Origin: Bifidobacterium pluvialisilvae
GTDB taxonomy: Bacteria > Actinomycetota > Actinomycetes > Actinomycetales > Bifidobacteriaceae
Assembly: GCF_019331695.1 (NCBI RefSeq)
Contig: NZ_JAHBBI010000003.1
Location: forward strand, 124,001 to 188,000
Direction of reading: 5' to 3'
Length of the DNA stretch: 64,000 bases
Shown in pieces: positions 10,376 to 17,525 of the stretch; position 1 is the first letter of the stretch; every line of letters begins with the position of its first letter. The notes beneath the pieces were generated by a model. The model saw nothing but the letters and a program-made list of their open reading frames with translations, ran no database searches and had not been told where the DNA came from. The position numbers and the translations under genes were made by a program.

Positions 10376-11131
10376 TCACGCCTGCAGGTTCTCCAGCTGT
10401 TTGCGCGCCTTATGCAATTTCGCATAGACTTCGTTGCGTTGCGTGGGGGTCTTGGCGCGGGCGTGGTCACGTTCCAGCTTGGCGATCTGGGCGCGTAACG
10501 TGACGATTCCGCTTTGACGGAGGATGCGGGCGTCGAGGTCCGTGCCGTCCTCACTGTCGAGAATCGCCTGTGCGCAGCAGGAATCCCACGCCTCATCCAA
10601 CGTCGTTCCATGCAATGACAGCCGAGAGTCCCCTGACGGTTTCCACGGGCCGACATACGTTTTCGTCTCGGCGACGTGGCCGACTCTGCCGGGTGCCTTG
10701 CGGCATACCGCGAACGCGCATTCCGTGGCATCGGTATTCGTGGCGTCGTCGTCGACGTTGGCTTCGGTGTCCGCCTTCCCATCCGTCGCGTCGCGGAGGA
10801 CGACGAACACGATGCCGCTGCCGCCGCGTCGTGCGGCGATGAACGCCAGCACGTCCTGCGGAACGTCCTGCCCGGCGATACGGACGCCGAGTATGAGGAT
10901 CTCATGGCAACGGACGCCGTCGGCGAGGCCGGTGTTCGCGGGACGGGCGAGACCGAGCATGACGATGGACCGCACCTGGTCGGTGAAATGCTTTTTCAGT
11001 CGTGAGGATATCGGGACCTTGGCATAGAACACCTGCTTGGGCAGCGTGCCCTTCTGCGCGGGGATCGCCGTTTTCGTCGGCAATCCCAGAGTGGGCGCGG
11101 ATACGGAACCACATGCAGCAACCGTCATCAT
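10376..11131 (-). CDS. DUF4391 domain protein
   Basis: The 251-residue product resembles DUF4391 proteins: a start near GLPTKTAIPAQKGTLPKQVFY, a core with RSIVMLGLARPANTGL and VRIAGQDVPQDVLAFIA, and a C-terminal coiled-coil-like stretch LRAQIAKLERDHARAKT. Known members of this family often sit beside DEAD-box helicases and type III restriction-modification genes, but none of those partners is here, so this copy is an orphan. Ribosome site AAGGAAGG stands 3 nt before ATG 11131 (6 nt before ATG 11128). Function unknown. The family call rests on pattern memory and is moderate. Confidence 0.65.
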   Translation of the reverse strand: MMTVAACGSVSAPTLGLPTKTAIPAQKGTLPKQVFYAKVPISSRLKKHFTDQVRSIVMLGLARPANTGLADGVRCHEILILGVRIAGQDVPQDVLAFIAARRGGSGIVFVVLRDATDGKADTEANVDDDATNTDATECAFAVCRKAPGRVGHVAETKTYVGPWKPSGDSRLSLHGTTLDEAWDSCCAQAILDSEDGTDLDARILRQSGIVTLRAQIAKLERDHARAKTPTQRNEVYAKLHKARKQLENLQA

Positions 11132-11261
11132 CGACCTTCCTTCGCCGTGCGTCGCATATATCATCCAACGATACCGCCTGCATGACACGGATTCATGACG
11201 GTTGTTCGCCGTTTCGACCGCAACACGCCGGTGAAAAGGGCCGATTCGCGGTGAAAAGAGT

Positions 11262-11312
11262 GAGTGACCGGATTAGATGAGTGACCGGATTTGGTGAGTG
11301 ACCAGATTCGTG
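11262..11312. repeat. Three tandem 17-bp direct repeats
   Basis: Three head-to-tail copies of a 17-mer: GAGTGACCGGATTAGAT, GAGTGACCGGATTTGGT and GAGTGACCAGATTCGTG. They lie in the 355-bp space between the divergent DUF4391 gene and 11487. Just upstream, GGTGAAAAG also occurs twice (11230s and 11250s). The layout looks like a protein-binding iteron or operator array; no product is encoded here that I can support. Confidence 0.6.
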
Positions 11313-11486
11313 CGTGCCGGAACCCGCCGCGACGTATGGGATGACGTATTTCGGATGGTGGTCCGTTTGTCCGTGGGCAGGTCATCGTGTACGACACCCT
11401 ACATGATGCCGCGAATCGATTCGGCATGACTGCCCGGCATGGAGTGCGGGCGTGGTTGGACGGCTGGAAGATGATAGTCTGGCCCC

Positions 11487-11777
11487 ATGGGAGGTGACGA
11501 CGACGGAATGGAAGGATCCAGCACGCAGATACTCGACTATGATGACATGACGGCGCTCGCCGAACAATGCCGTGACCTGGTCCGTGAATTGGACCCGGAC
11601 AGCGATTCCGTCGTCGGTCTTGACATCGATGCCGGGGAGATGGAGCTCGCCATAGCCGATGCGCTTGACGCGCTGTCCGTGATTCCGGGAGCGGCGTCGC
11701 GGATACCGAAGGAGGTCGTGGCGCTCACCCACAATCCCGTATACACGGACATCCACCGGTTCAATGGGGTGTTTTAG
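11487..11777 (+). CDS. Unrecognised acidic protein, first of a two-gene pair
   Basis: A 96-residue, strongly acidic protein (runs such as GGDDDG and LDPDSDSVVGLDIDAGEM) with predicted helices and no signal peptide. I do not recognise it. The ATG at 11487 is preceded by a GATAGT-like -10 about 10 nt away, so the message may be leaderless; an ATG at 11508 with GGAGGT 12 nt upstream is the alternative. It is followed after 8 bp by another unknown gene with its own TAGGAG site, so the two look co-expressed. The close pairing would suit a toxin-antitoxin or toxin-immunity pair, but nothing in the sequence proves that. Confidence 0.55.
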   Translation: MGGDDDGMEGSSTQILDYDDMTALAEQCRDLVRELDPDSDSVVGLDIDAGEMELAIADALDALSVIPGAASRIPKEVVALTHNPVYTDIHRFNGVF

Positions 11778-11785
11778 GAGATTCT

Positions 11786-12196
11786 ATGACGTATGTCAGA
11801 TCGTATGGGCAGGCCCGCGAGATTATGAAGGAATACTATTGCTCCCCGTATGTCACCAGTCCGGAAGGATATGAGAACGACCGGTATTTCAAGGTCCCGG
11901 TCGACTGTCCGAGGGAATTCTGCATGGATGACGACTGCGTCCGTCTCGTGTCGAAGGAAACCGGCGCGGTTATCCCCATCCATGCGTTTCCGTTCGACGA
12001 CGAAGGCCGGAAGAACATCGAGATGATGAATCGGATGACGCCCGTCTACGACGAGGCGGAGGATTCCGAATACATCAGCCTCCTGAAACGGTACCGCTCC
12101 ACATACGGGAGGGGGTATTTCTCGGGCGAAGACCACGAGCTGTACGGAGCAACTGCACGGCAGGTGATGAACGATATACGCAAGGCGCTTGCCTAA
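11786..12196 (+). CDS. Unrecognised 136-residue protein, second of the pair
   Basis: Soluble, acidic and aromatic-rich protein starting MTYVRSYGQAREIMKEYY, with ENDRYFKVPVDCPREF and a central KETGAVIPIHAFPFD. The second half ends in a helix RQVMNDIRKALA. The style, a small globular protein with a 'YF-x-VPVD' strand and a 'VSKETG' turn, recalls single-domain immunity or SUKH-like proteins, but I cannot assign a family. AGGAG lies 5 nt before the ATG. Codon use is less GC-biased than in the neighbours (TATTGCTCC, TATTTC), consistent with an accessory gene near the tmRNA locus. Confidence 0.6.
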   Translation: MTYVRSYGQAREIMKEYYCSPYVTSPEGYENDRYFKVPVDCPREFCMDDDCVRLVSKETGAVIPIHAFPFDDEGRKNIEMMNRMTPVYDEAEDSEYISLLKRYRSTYGRGYFSGEDHELYGATARQVMNDIRKALA

Positions 12197-12572
12197 CCCC
12201 CATAAGCCCCATGGCGGTTTGCCGCGGGGCTGAAGCCACCAGGCCGGAAGGTCATGAGGACGAAGTCCATTACTGGGTACCTTTCGTCCGCCAATCAAGA
12301 AGCGGAATATGCTGGGCCGTTGATAAAAAACCGGGCAGGCGCAAAGACGCGGAATGCTTTCCTATCTGAATCAATACATCGCTGGGAATCTTTTCTAAGC
12401 CCCAAGGATTCTTTTTCCTGAATACCCGATTATCCAACGATTCGAGGAATTCTTCTGAAATAGGCTATGGAGGTGGCAAATGGCCGAGGAGAAGTCCTAC
12501 CATCATGCCCGCAGGCGTCGCTGTGGGAACACAACGGCGAGGAAACCCCGTAAAACCGTTGGAATACCAACG
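12197..12572. other. Gap with lower GC and no supported gene
   Basis: About 375 bp between the unknown gene pair and the tmRNA terminator. The centre (about 12310-12480) is clearly AT-richer than the window. A strong GGAGGTGG ribosome-type site precedes ATG 12480, but the frame then runs antisense into tmRNA and ends there; it is either fortuitous or the 5' stub of a lost gene. No tRNA, repeat or terminator seen other than the hairpin listed next. Confidence 0.5.
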
Positions 12573-12604
12573 AAAAAGCCGCTTGAGCAATGCCCAAGCG
12601 GCTT
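12573..12604 (-). terminator. Rho-independent terminator of tmRNA
   Basis: Perfect 10-bp stem (AAGCCGCTTG / CAAGCGGCTT) with a 9-nt loop, followed on the minus strand by TTTTTCG. It lies 8 bp past the 3' end of tmRNA. Confidence 0.85.
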
Positions 12605-12612
12605 ATGCCTTG

Positions 12613-13007
12613 TGGAGCCGGCGGGAATTGAACCCGCGTCCGGTAACCGTACCCTCAGTCTTCTACGTGCGTAGTCTGCTGGCCTGATGGCTATATGTCT
12701 GCCCCCGCCGATGTCGCAGACAACTGGCGGCGGGCATATTCACAGTCAAAGTCCCCGAAGCGTCCTGTGACGCAACGCTTCAGGCGAGTCTTCTAACGAC
12801 GCTCAGCATCTCCCCGAAGACATGGGAGAGTGAACGGAGCGGCTGCTCACTGGTTAATCCTGGCGCGAAGCTCAGGCAGCGAGAGCGAACTCAGTGCGGT
12901 TAGATTTAGCACTTATTCTTTTACAGGAGCACGTTAACGAGTGGACCCCTGCGTTCTCGGCACGCTTCCCTGCGGCGAACAGATCACCGTCGAAACCGAT
13001 CGACCCC
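12613..13007 (-). ncRNA. ssrA: Transfer-messenger RNA (tmRNA)
   Basis: Rescues ribosomes stalled on broken messages and tags the nascent chain for proteolysis. On the minus strand the 5' end GGGGUCGAUCGGUUUCGACGG and the 3' end GGUUCAAUUCCCGCCGGCUCCA form the tRNA-like domain; the first seven bases pair with the seven before the discriminator A (two G-U pairs). The tag reading frame around 12872-12910 encodes a peptide ending AKSNRTEFALAA, then stop. Length is about 395 nt, one-piece form. The CCA tail is not encoded (ACA follows). Ends are placed by acceptor pairing, uncertain by a few bases. Confidence 0.95.
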
Positions 13008-13060
13008 GATATTGAATTATCAAAGCCGGGCCTGTCGCCAGACCACGACCATTCCGGTAT

Positions 13061-13101
13061 AACAAAACCGGACATTTCAATATAGCGTTGAAATGTCCGG
13101 T
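13061..13101 (-). terminator. Terminator downstream of fructokinase
   Basis: Perfect 14-bp stem (ACCGGACATTTCAA / TTGAAATGTCCGGT), 7-nt loop, followed on the minus strand by TTTTGTT. It stands between the fructokinase stop and tmRNA and should end the fructokinase transcript before it reads into ssrA. Confidence 0.8.
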
Positions 13102-13232
13102 CTGTCAACAAGGAATGAAGCCTACAGCGAAACTTCGTGGATGGCGGCGCGGTCCCATATGGATTTCAGCCATGCCGGGCGAATCGATCGAACCTCGGTA
13201 TTCCGGCACGGCGATACGCCGCCATGACGATG

Positions 13233-14144
13233 TCACTTGCCCTGCTTGGCCTCGTATTCGGCGATGTAGTCGGGCATGACCTCCGGGTACTCGGGCCATG
13301 CGCCGGCCTGGGTGCATACGTAGGCGGCGGTGTTCACGGCGGCGCGGTGGGCCTCCTTGAGCGACCTGCCGAGCAGGATGTTGATGGTGAACGCGCCGGA
13401 GAAGGAGTCGCCGGCGCCGATGGTGTCGGACACCTCCACGCGCGGGGTGGGCAGGGTGGAGACCTCGCCGTCCTTGGCGATGATGGTGCTGAAGTCGGCG
13501 CCCGCGGTGAGGATCACGTAGTCGAGGTCGTAGTTGTCCATGAACCACTTGCAGGCTTCCTCGTCGGTGCCGGTGATGCCGAACATCGGGCGCAGCAGCA
13601 CGAGCTCGTCGTCGTTGAGCTTGAACACGGTGGCCTGTTCGAGCTGCTCCTCGATGAGCTCCTTGGAGTAGTGGTCGCCGCGGATGTTGATGTCGTAGTA
13701 GCGCAGGGTCTCGGGACGGGACTGCTTGAGCAGCTTCATGATGGTGTCGTGCGACTCCTGCATACGGCAGGCGAGGGAGCCGTAGCAGATGGCGTCGGCC
13801 TTGCGCACGAGGTCGATGAGCTCCTGGGTGAGGGCGATGTGGTCCCAGGCCACGTCCTTGACGATGGTCCACTCGGGGATGCCGTCGTTGAGCTTGACGT
13901 CGGCGCGGCCGGTGGGGTAGGCGTTGCGCTGGAGGATGGACTTGATGCCGGTCTTCTCCACCGCGGCCAGCAGCTCGTCGCCGAGCTCGTCCTCGCCGAT
14001 GGCGCTGATCGAGTAGCCGTCCGCGCCGTTCTTGGTGGCGTGGTAGATGAAGTTGACGGGGGCGCCGCCCGCGCGCTTGCCTTCGGGGATCATGTCCCAC
14101 AGGATCTCGCCGAGGCTGAGGACGATGGGCTTCTTGTCTGCCAT
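13233..14144 (-). CDS. Fructokinase, PfkB (ribokinase) family
   Basis: ATP-dependent phosphorylation of fructose to fructose 6-phosphate, which enters the bifid shunt through fructose-6-phosphate phosphoketolase. The 303-residue product has the N-terminal GEILWDMIPEG, the glycine pair region AGGAPVNF (PfkB signature 1) and the C-terminal signature DTIGAGDSFSGAF with the catalytic Asp. AAAGGAACC stands 6 nt before the ATG. The next gene upstream is a ROK regulator (gap 80 bp, same strand), so the pair is probably one operon. Substrate is inferred from the close match to the known bifidobacterial fructokinase type; other hexose or ribose kinases of the same fold cannot be excluded. Confidence 0.88.
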   Translation of the reverse strand: MADKKPIVLSLGEILWDMIPEGKRAGGAPVNFIYHATKNGADGYSISAIGEDELGDELLAAVEKTGIKSILQRNAYPTGRADVKLNDGIPEWTIVKDVAWDHIALTQELIDLVRKADAICYGSLACRMQESHDTIMKLLKQSRPETLRYYDINIRGDHYSKELIEEQLEQATVFKLNDDELVLLRPMFGITGTDEEACKWFMDNYDLDYVILTAGADFSTIIAKDGEVSTLPTPRVEVSDTIGAGDSFSGAFTINILLGRSLKEAHRAAVNTAAYVCTQAGAWPEYPEVMPDYIAEYEAKQGK

Positions 14145-14224
14145 GATGGTTCCTTTCTTCTCTCCCTCGGTTTCCCTGCGGAGATTATGGTGTTGGTTGG
14201 GTTGGTTGTTGTCGGTATGGGTGG

Positions 14225-15430
14225 TCAGTCGTTGGGCTGTCCGACGAATTCTGTGGGGTGTTCGAGGAATTGCGCCGCGGCCACGGCGGCGGCTCCGGAG
14301 AGCGTCGCGTCCACGGGCAGGTCGGATATGGTGATCAGCGTGGTGTCCCGCAGGGCGGGCAGGGCGTGCCGTTCGACCACGGTCTGCACTTCGTCGAGCA
14401 GTATCGAACCGGCTTGTGCCATGATATCACCGAGCACGATCTGGGCGGGGTTGTACGCGTTGATGATGGTGACGCAGCCGTAGCCGATGTACCGCGCGAA
14501 GGCGCGGACGAGTTCGCGTGCCGTCTCGTCGCCGTCCTTGGCAAGTCGGAACAGGGCGGTGCAGGCATTGATGTGCGTCATGTGCTCCGCGCCGTCGACC
14601 AGGCCGCCGTCGATGATGTCGTGGTGCAGGGCCACGGCGGAGCAGTAGTTCTCGAGGCAGCCGACGTTGCCGCATTCGCATGGCCTGCCGTGGATGTCGA
14701 TGCTGACGTGGCCGATTTCGGTGGCGGCGCCGAGGTTGCCGTTGACGAGGTTGCCGTTGTCGATGAGGCCGAGTCCCACGCCTTCGCCGATGAGATAGTA
14801 GCCGAGGCTGCGCGGGTCGGCATCCGCCCCGAACAGGCTTTGCGCCAGGGCGCCGGCGCGGGCGTCCTGTTCGATGAACGCGGGCACGCGGAACGTCCCG
14901 GCGAATTCGTCGATGAAGTTGACGTCGCGCCATTCGATCATCGACGTGACCACGGCGATGCGTCCCTCGTCGCGAAGATACGGACCGGGGACGGCGATGC
15001 CGATGGCGACGATGGATTCGTCGATGGCTAGGATGTCGTTGATGCGTCGCTTGACGTCGTCGAGGGTCTCGCGGATGCGGCCGCCGCTGACGGGCGGCAG
15101 CAGCTGTTCGCTTTCCATGTTGCCGCCGAGGTCGAAGACGCCGAGACGCACGAGCGTGCGCGCGAACTTCACGCCGATGACGCGGTACTTGGATTCGTTG
15201 AGCTGCAGTCCGATGGAACGGCGTTTCTTGATGCCGTCGAGGTTGCCGGTCTCGCTGACGACGCCCATGTCGATGAGCTGCGCGGTGATCTTGGTGATGG
15301 CGGCGGGGGTGAGGTCGAGCTGCCGGGCGATGTGGGCCCGTGAGCAGATGCCGTCGCGATGGAGAAGCTGGATGATGCGGGAGCGGTTGAGCTCGGCCAT
15401 CGAGGCATGCGTGCTGCCGGGTGTGATCAT
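14225..15430 (-). CDS. ROK-family transcriptional regulator (NagC/XylR type)
   Basis: 401 residues: an N-terminal winged helix (about 15-70, with GICSRAHIARQLDLTPAAITKI) and a C-terminal ROK sugar-kinase-like domain with GIAVPGPYL, the zinc-binding motif CECGNVGCLENYC and GDIMAQAG. AAGGAGG lies 5 nt before ATG 15430. It precedes fructokinase on the same strand and probably controls it in response to a sugar or sugar phosphate. A TTAAC-N3-GTTAA palindrome lies 41-53 bp upstream of its start and may be its own operator. Regulator type is secure; the effector is not known. Confidence 0.9.
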   Translation of the reverse strand: MITPGSTHASMAELNRSRIIQLLHRDGICSRAHIARQLDLTPAAITKITAQLIDMGVVSETGNLDGIKKRRSIGLQLNESKYRVIGVKFARTLVRLGVFDLGGNMESEQLLPPVSGGRIRETLDDVKRRINDILAIDESIVAIGIAVPGPYLRDEGRIAVVTSMIEWRDVNFIDEFAGTFRVPAFIEQDARAGALAQSLFGADADPRSLGYYLIGEGVGLGLIDNGNLVNGNLGAATEIGHVSIDIHGRPCECGNVGCLENYCSAVALHHDIIDGGLVDGAEHMTHINACTALFRLAKDGDETARELVRAFARYIGYGCVTIINAYNPAQIVLGDIMAQAGSILLDEVQTVVERHALPALRDTTLITISDLPVDATLSGAAAVAAAQFLEHPTEFVGQPND

Positions 15431-15470
15431 CCTGTCCTCCTTGACGTCGTTGCTTGTTGCTGTGAATATA

Positions 15471-15483
15471 TTAACAACGTTAA
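15471..15483. promoter_or_regulatory. Putative ROK operator TTAAC-N3-GTTAA
   Basis: A 13-bp perfect inverted repeat (arms TTAAC and GTTAA, 3-bp centre) just upstream of the ROK regulator gene in an otherwise GC-rich setting. Position suits autoregulation. The overlapping TATATTAA and TTAATTGATTAA stretches make this the likely promoter region. Confidence 0.5.
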
Positions 15484-15644
15484 TTGATTAAGCGCAAGCG
15501 CGACACTCCGGGAGGGCGGGGTGTTCGGTTGGAAGGCGTGCCGTGCGGCGTGGCGTCGGTCGGCACGACCGCCCGTATCGCGGGCGTCGGTGACGTGGGG
15601 GCGGATCTTGTGTGAGATGTTTTCTTAAGGGATTGAATATGTCG

Positions 15645-15667
15645 AATATATCGAATATCGATATATT
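15645..15667. promoter_or_regulatory. Palindromic operator upstream of the DUF2975/Xre operon
   Basis: Perfect 9-bp arms AATATATCG and CGATATATT around AATAT, in a short AT-rich island inside GC-rich DNA. GAATAT also occurs as direct repeats immediately upstream (15635-15658). It lies about 110 bp before the membrane-protein start, and TATTGT-like hexamers follow it, so it is placed as an operator; the Xre protein of the same operon is the natural candidate ligand. Confidence 0.5.
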
Positions 15668-15775
15668 TTAATTGAAAATCGTGATATTCTTATTGTGTTT
15701 CAATGGATGACAATGTCGGGACGATGTCGTCGGCATGATGGGCCGCCGGCATTCTGGACCATGGAAGGAGTCGCG

Positions 15776-16279
15776 ATGACGAACCACCGACGACCATGTG
15801 CGGATGGATGGGCCATGGCGGCGTTGAAAGTGCTGCTCGCCCTCATCGAGGTCGGCGCCCTCGCCTGTCAGGCCGTGCTGCTGCCGGTCCTCGCCGCCGA
15901 ATGCGCGGCCGACGATCCGGCGCACGCGTATCTGCGGGTGCCCTATCTCGCATTGTCCATCGCCATCATCGCCTGCTTCGAGGCCGCCGTCGTCGCGGTG
16001 TGGAGGTTGCTGTCGATGACCGGGGCCGGCGTGGTGTTCTCCCGTGCGGCGTTCCTCTGGGTCGACGCCATCATATGGTGCGCCGTCCTCGCGGCGCTGC
16101 TGACGCTGGCGCTGCTGGTCCATGCGGCGTTCATCGCCGGGGTGGGGCCGCTCGGACTGCTCGGTGCGTTGTTCGCGGCGCTGCTGGGCGAGACGGCGGC
16201 GGCGCTGCTCATGGTGGTCATGCGCGGTCTGCTCGGCAAGGCCACGGACCAGCGCGAGGAACTCGAGGCGGTGATCTGA
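15776..16279 (+). CDS. DUF2975-type four-helix membrane protein
   Basis: A 167-residue protein with four hydrophobic segments: about residues 13-33, 50-72, 88-112 and 120-145 (LLGALFAALLGETAAALLMVV). This size and topology, and the partner gene directly after it, match DUF2975 proteins, which are usually encoded with a small YozG-like Xre regulator. GGAAGGAG lies 5 nt before the ATG at 15776; the frame is open further upstream but without a ribosome site. The stop overlaps the next start (TGATG). No biochemical role is known for the family; a membrane sensor or modulator for the regulator is an inference. Confidence 0.7.
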   Translation: MTNHRRPCADGWAMAALKVLLALIEVGALACQAVLLPVLAAECAADDPAHAYLRVPYLALSIAIIACFEAAVVAVWRLLSMTGAGVVFSRAAFLWVDAIIWCAVLAALLTLALLVHAAFIAGVGPLGLLGALFAALLGETAAALLMVVMRGLLGKATDQREELEAVI

Positions 16280-16503
16280 TGGCGATTGTGGTCAACCTCG
16301 ACGTGATGCTCGCGAAGCGCAAGATGTCGGTGGGCGAGCTCGCACAGCGGGTCGGCATCACCGCGGCCAACGTCTCGGTGCTGAAGAACGGGAGGGCCAG
16401 GGCCATACGGTTCAGCACGTTGGACGGGCTGTGCCGCGTGCTCGAATGCCAGCCAGGGGACATTCTGGCATGGACCGACGGGGACGACGCCGGGCGGGAA
16501 TGA
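16279..16503 (+). CDS. Small Xre-family regulator (YozG-like HTH)
   Basis: 74 residues, almost all one helix-turn-helix domain: MAIVVNLDVMLAKRKMSVGE, then LAQRVGITAANVSVLKNGRA and LCRVLECQPGDILAW. The terminal CQPGDIL pattern is typical of the YozG group that is paired with DUF2975 membrane proteins. Start overlaps the stop of that partner by one base, so expression is coupled. Likely an autoregulator acting on the AT-rich palindrome upstream of the pair. Confidence 0.85.
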   Translation: MAIVVNLDVMLAKRKMSVGELAQRVGITAANVSVLKNGRARAIRFSTLDGLCRVLECQPGDILAWTDGDDAGRE

Positions 16504-16605
16504 CGTTCGCCGGGAATGACGGCGGTTGATGGGAGACTTTATCGGTTCGATGTGGGAGAATATGACGTGGACTCCGTTTCGGCGGGAATATGCGAGGAGG
16601 ATGTA

Positions 16606-17517
16606 TTGCCAGTTCCAAGACATGCGGTCGTCGTAACCCACAGCAAGCTGGCTGCCACCGGCACCGAGGTCAAGGAGGTCGTCGAGCAGCTCATCTACGC
16701 CGGCTTCGATGTGGCGATCGTCGACAACCTCGAGGCCCCTCCGTTCGCCGCGCCCAAGATGCAGACGGTGGCCCCGGACACGGAGATCGTCGTGGTGCTG
16801 GGCGGCGACGGCACGATACTGCGGGCCGCCGAACTCGTCAAGGGCACGGACGTGCCGATCGTCGGCATCAACATGGGGCACGTCGGATTCCTCGCCGAAT
16901 TCGAAAGCTTCCAGATCCGGGACGCCATCCGCAAGATCGCGAACAGGGACTACTCGATCGACGAACGCGTGATCGCATGGGTGGACGTATGGCTTCCCGG
17001 TTCCGACGAGCCGCTGCACGAGTGGGCGCTCAACGACGTGACGCTGGAGCGCGCCGACCGCGGCAAGATGGTGGAGCTGAGCATCCGCGTGGACGACGTG
17101 GAGATGAGTTCGTTCGGATGCGACGGTGTGATCGTCTCCACGCCCACGGGTTCCACGGCATATGCGTTCTCCGCCGGCGGGCCGATCATCTGGCCCAACG
17201 TGGACGCGCTGCAGCTGGTGCCGCTTGCCGCCCATGCGTTGTTCTCCCGCCCGCTGGTCATCGGATCGAAGTCCACGTTCACCATCGACATCCTCGGGGA
17301 TTCCTCCAGCGAGGGATGGATCTGCTGCGACGGGCGCCGCCAGCGAGGATTGCCCCGGGGATCGCGAATCGTAGTGCGTCAGTCGCCGAATTCGCTGAAA
17401 CTGGCGCGACTGCTCGGCGTGCCGTTCACCAGCCGTCTGGTCAGCAAGTTCGACCTTCCCGTGGTGGGATGGCGTGAATCGAACAAAAGCAGAAACGACA
17501 GGAAGCAGGGGGAGTAG
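16606..17517 (+). CDS. nadK: NAD kinase
   Basis: Phosphorylates NAD to NADP with ATP or polyphosphate. The product shows VVVTHSKLAATG, the key GGDGTILRA motif, GINMGHVGFLAEFE, the ALNDV segment, STPTGSTAYAFSAGGPI and a C-terminal basic tail. The frame is open from an ATG at 16516, but that start has no clear ribosome site. GAGGAGG stands 5 nt before a TTG at 16606, which also places the start right at the family N-terminus, so I chose TTG. The product is then about 303 residues. It lies 8 bp before recN, a pairing common in Actinobacteria. Confidence 0.92.
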   Translation: MPVPRHAVVVTHSKLAATGTEVKEVVEQLIYAGFDVAIVDNLEAPPFAAPKMQTVAPDTEIVVVLGGDGTILRAAELVKGTDVPIVGINMGHVGFLAEFESFQIRDAIRKIANRDYSIDERVIAWVDVWLPGSDEPLHEWALNDVTLERADRGKMVELSIRVDDVEMSSFGCDGVIVSTPTGSTAYAFSAGGPIIWPNVDALQLVPLAAHALFSRPLVIGSKSTFTIDILGDSSSEGWICCDGRRQRGLPRGSRIVVRQSPNSLKLARLLGVPFTSRLVSKFDLPVVGWRESNKSRNDRKQGE

Positions 17518-17525
17518 GGCCCGGA

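Noticed and set aside
12600-12640. Possible attachment site at the ssrA 3' end
   Set aside because: No second copy of the 3' end sequence and no integrase gene in the window.
12480-12687. Two plus-strand ORFs of 60-64 codons with an EPAGIEPA or RRELNPRP motif
   Set aside because: These are the usual false frames read across the complement of a tRNA-like 3' end; the locus is tmRNA.
12872-13111. 79-codon minus ORF ending AKSNRTEFALAA
   Set aside because: Only the tag part is translated, by trans-translation from tmRNA; the upstream codons are RNA structure.
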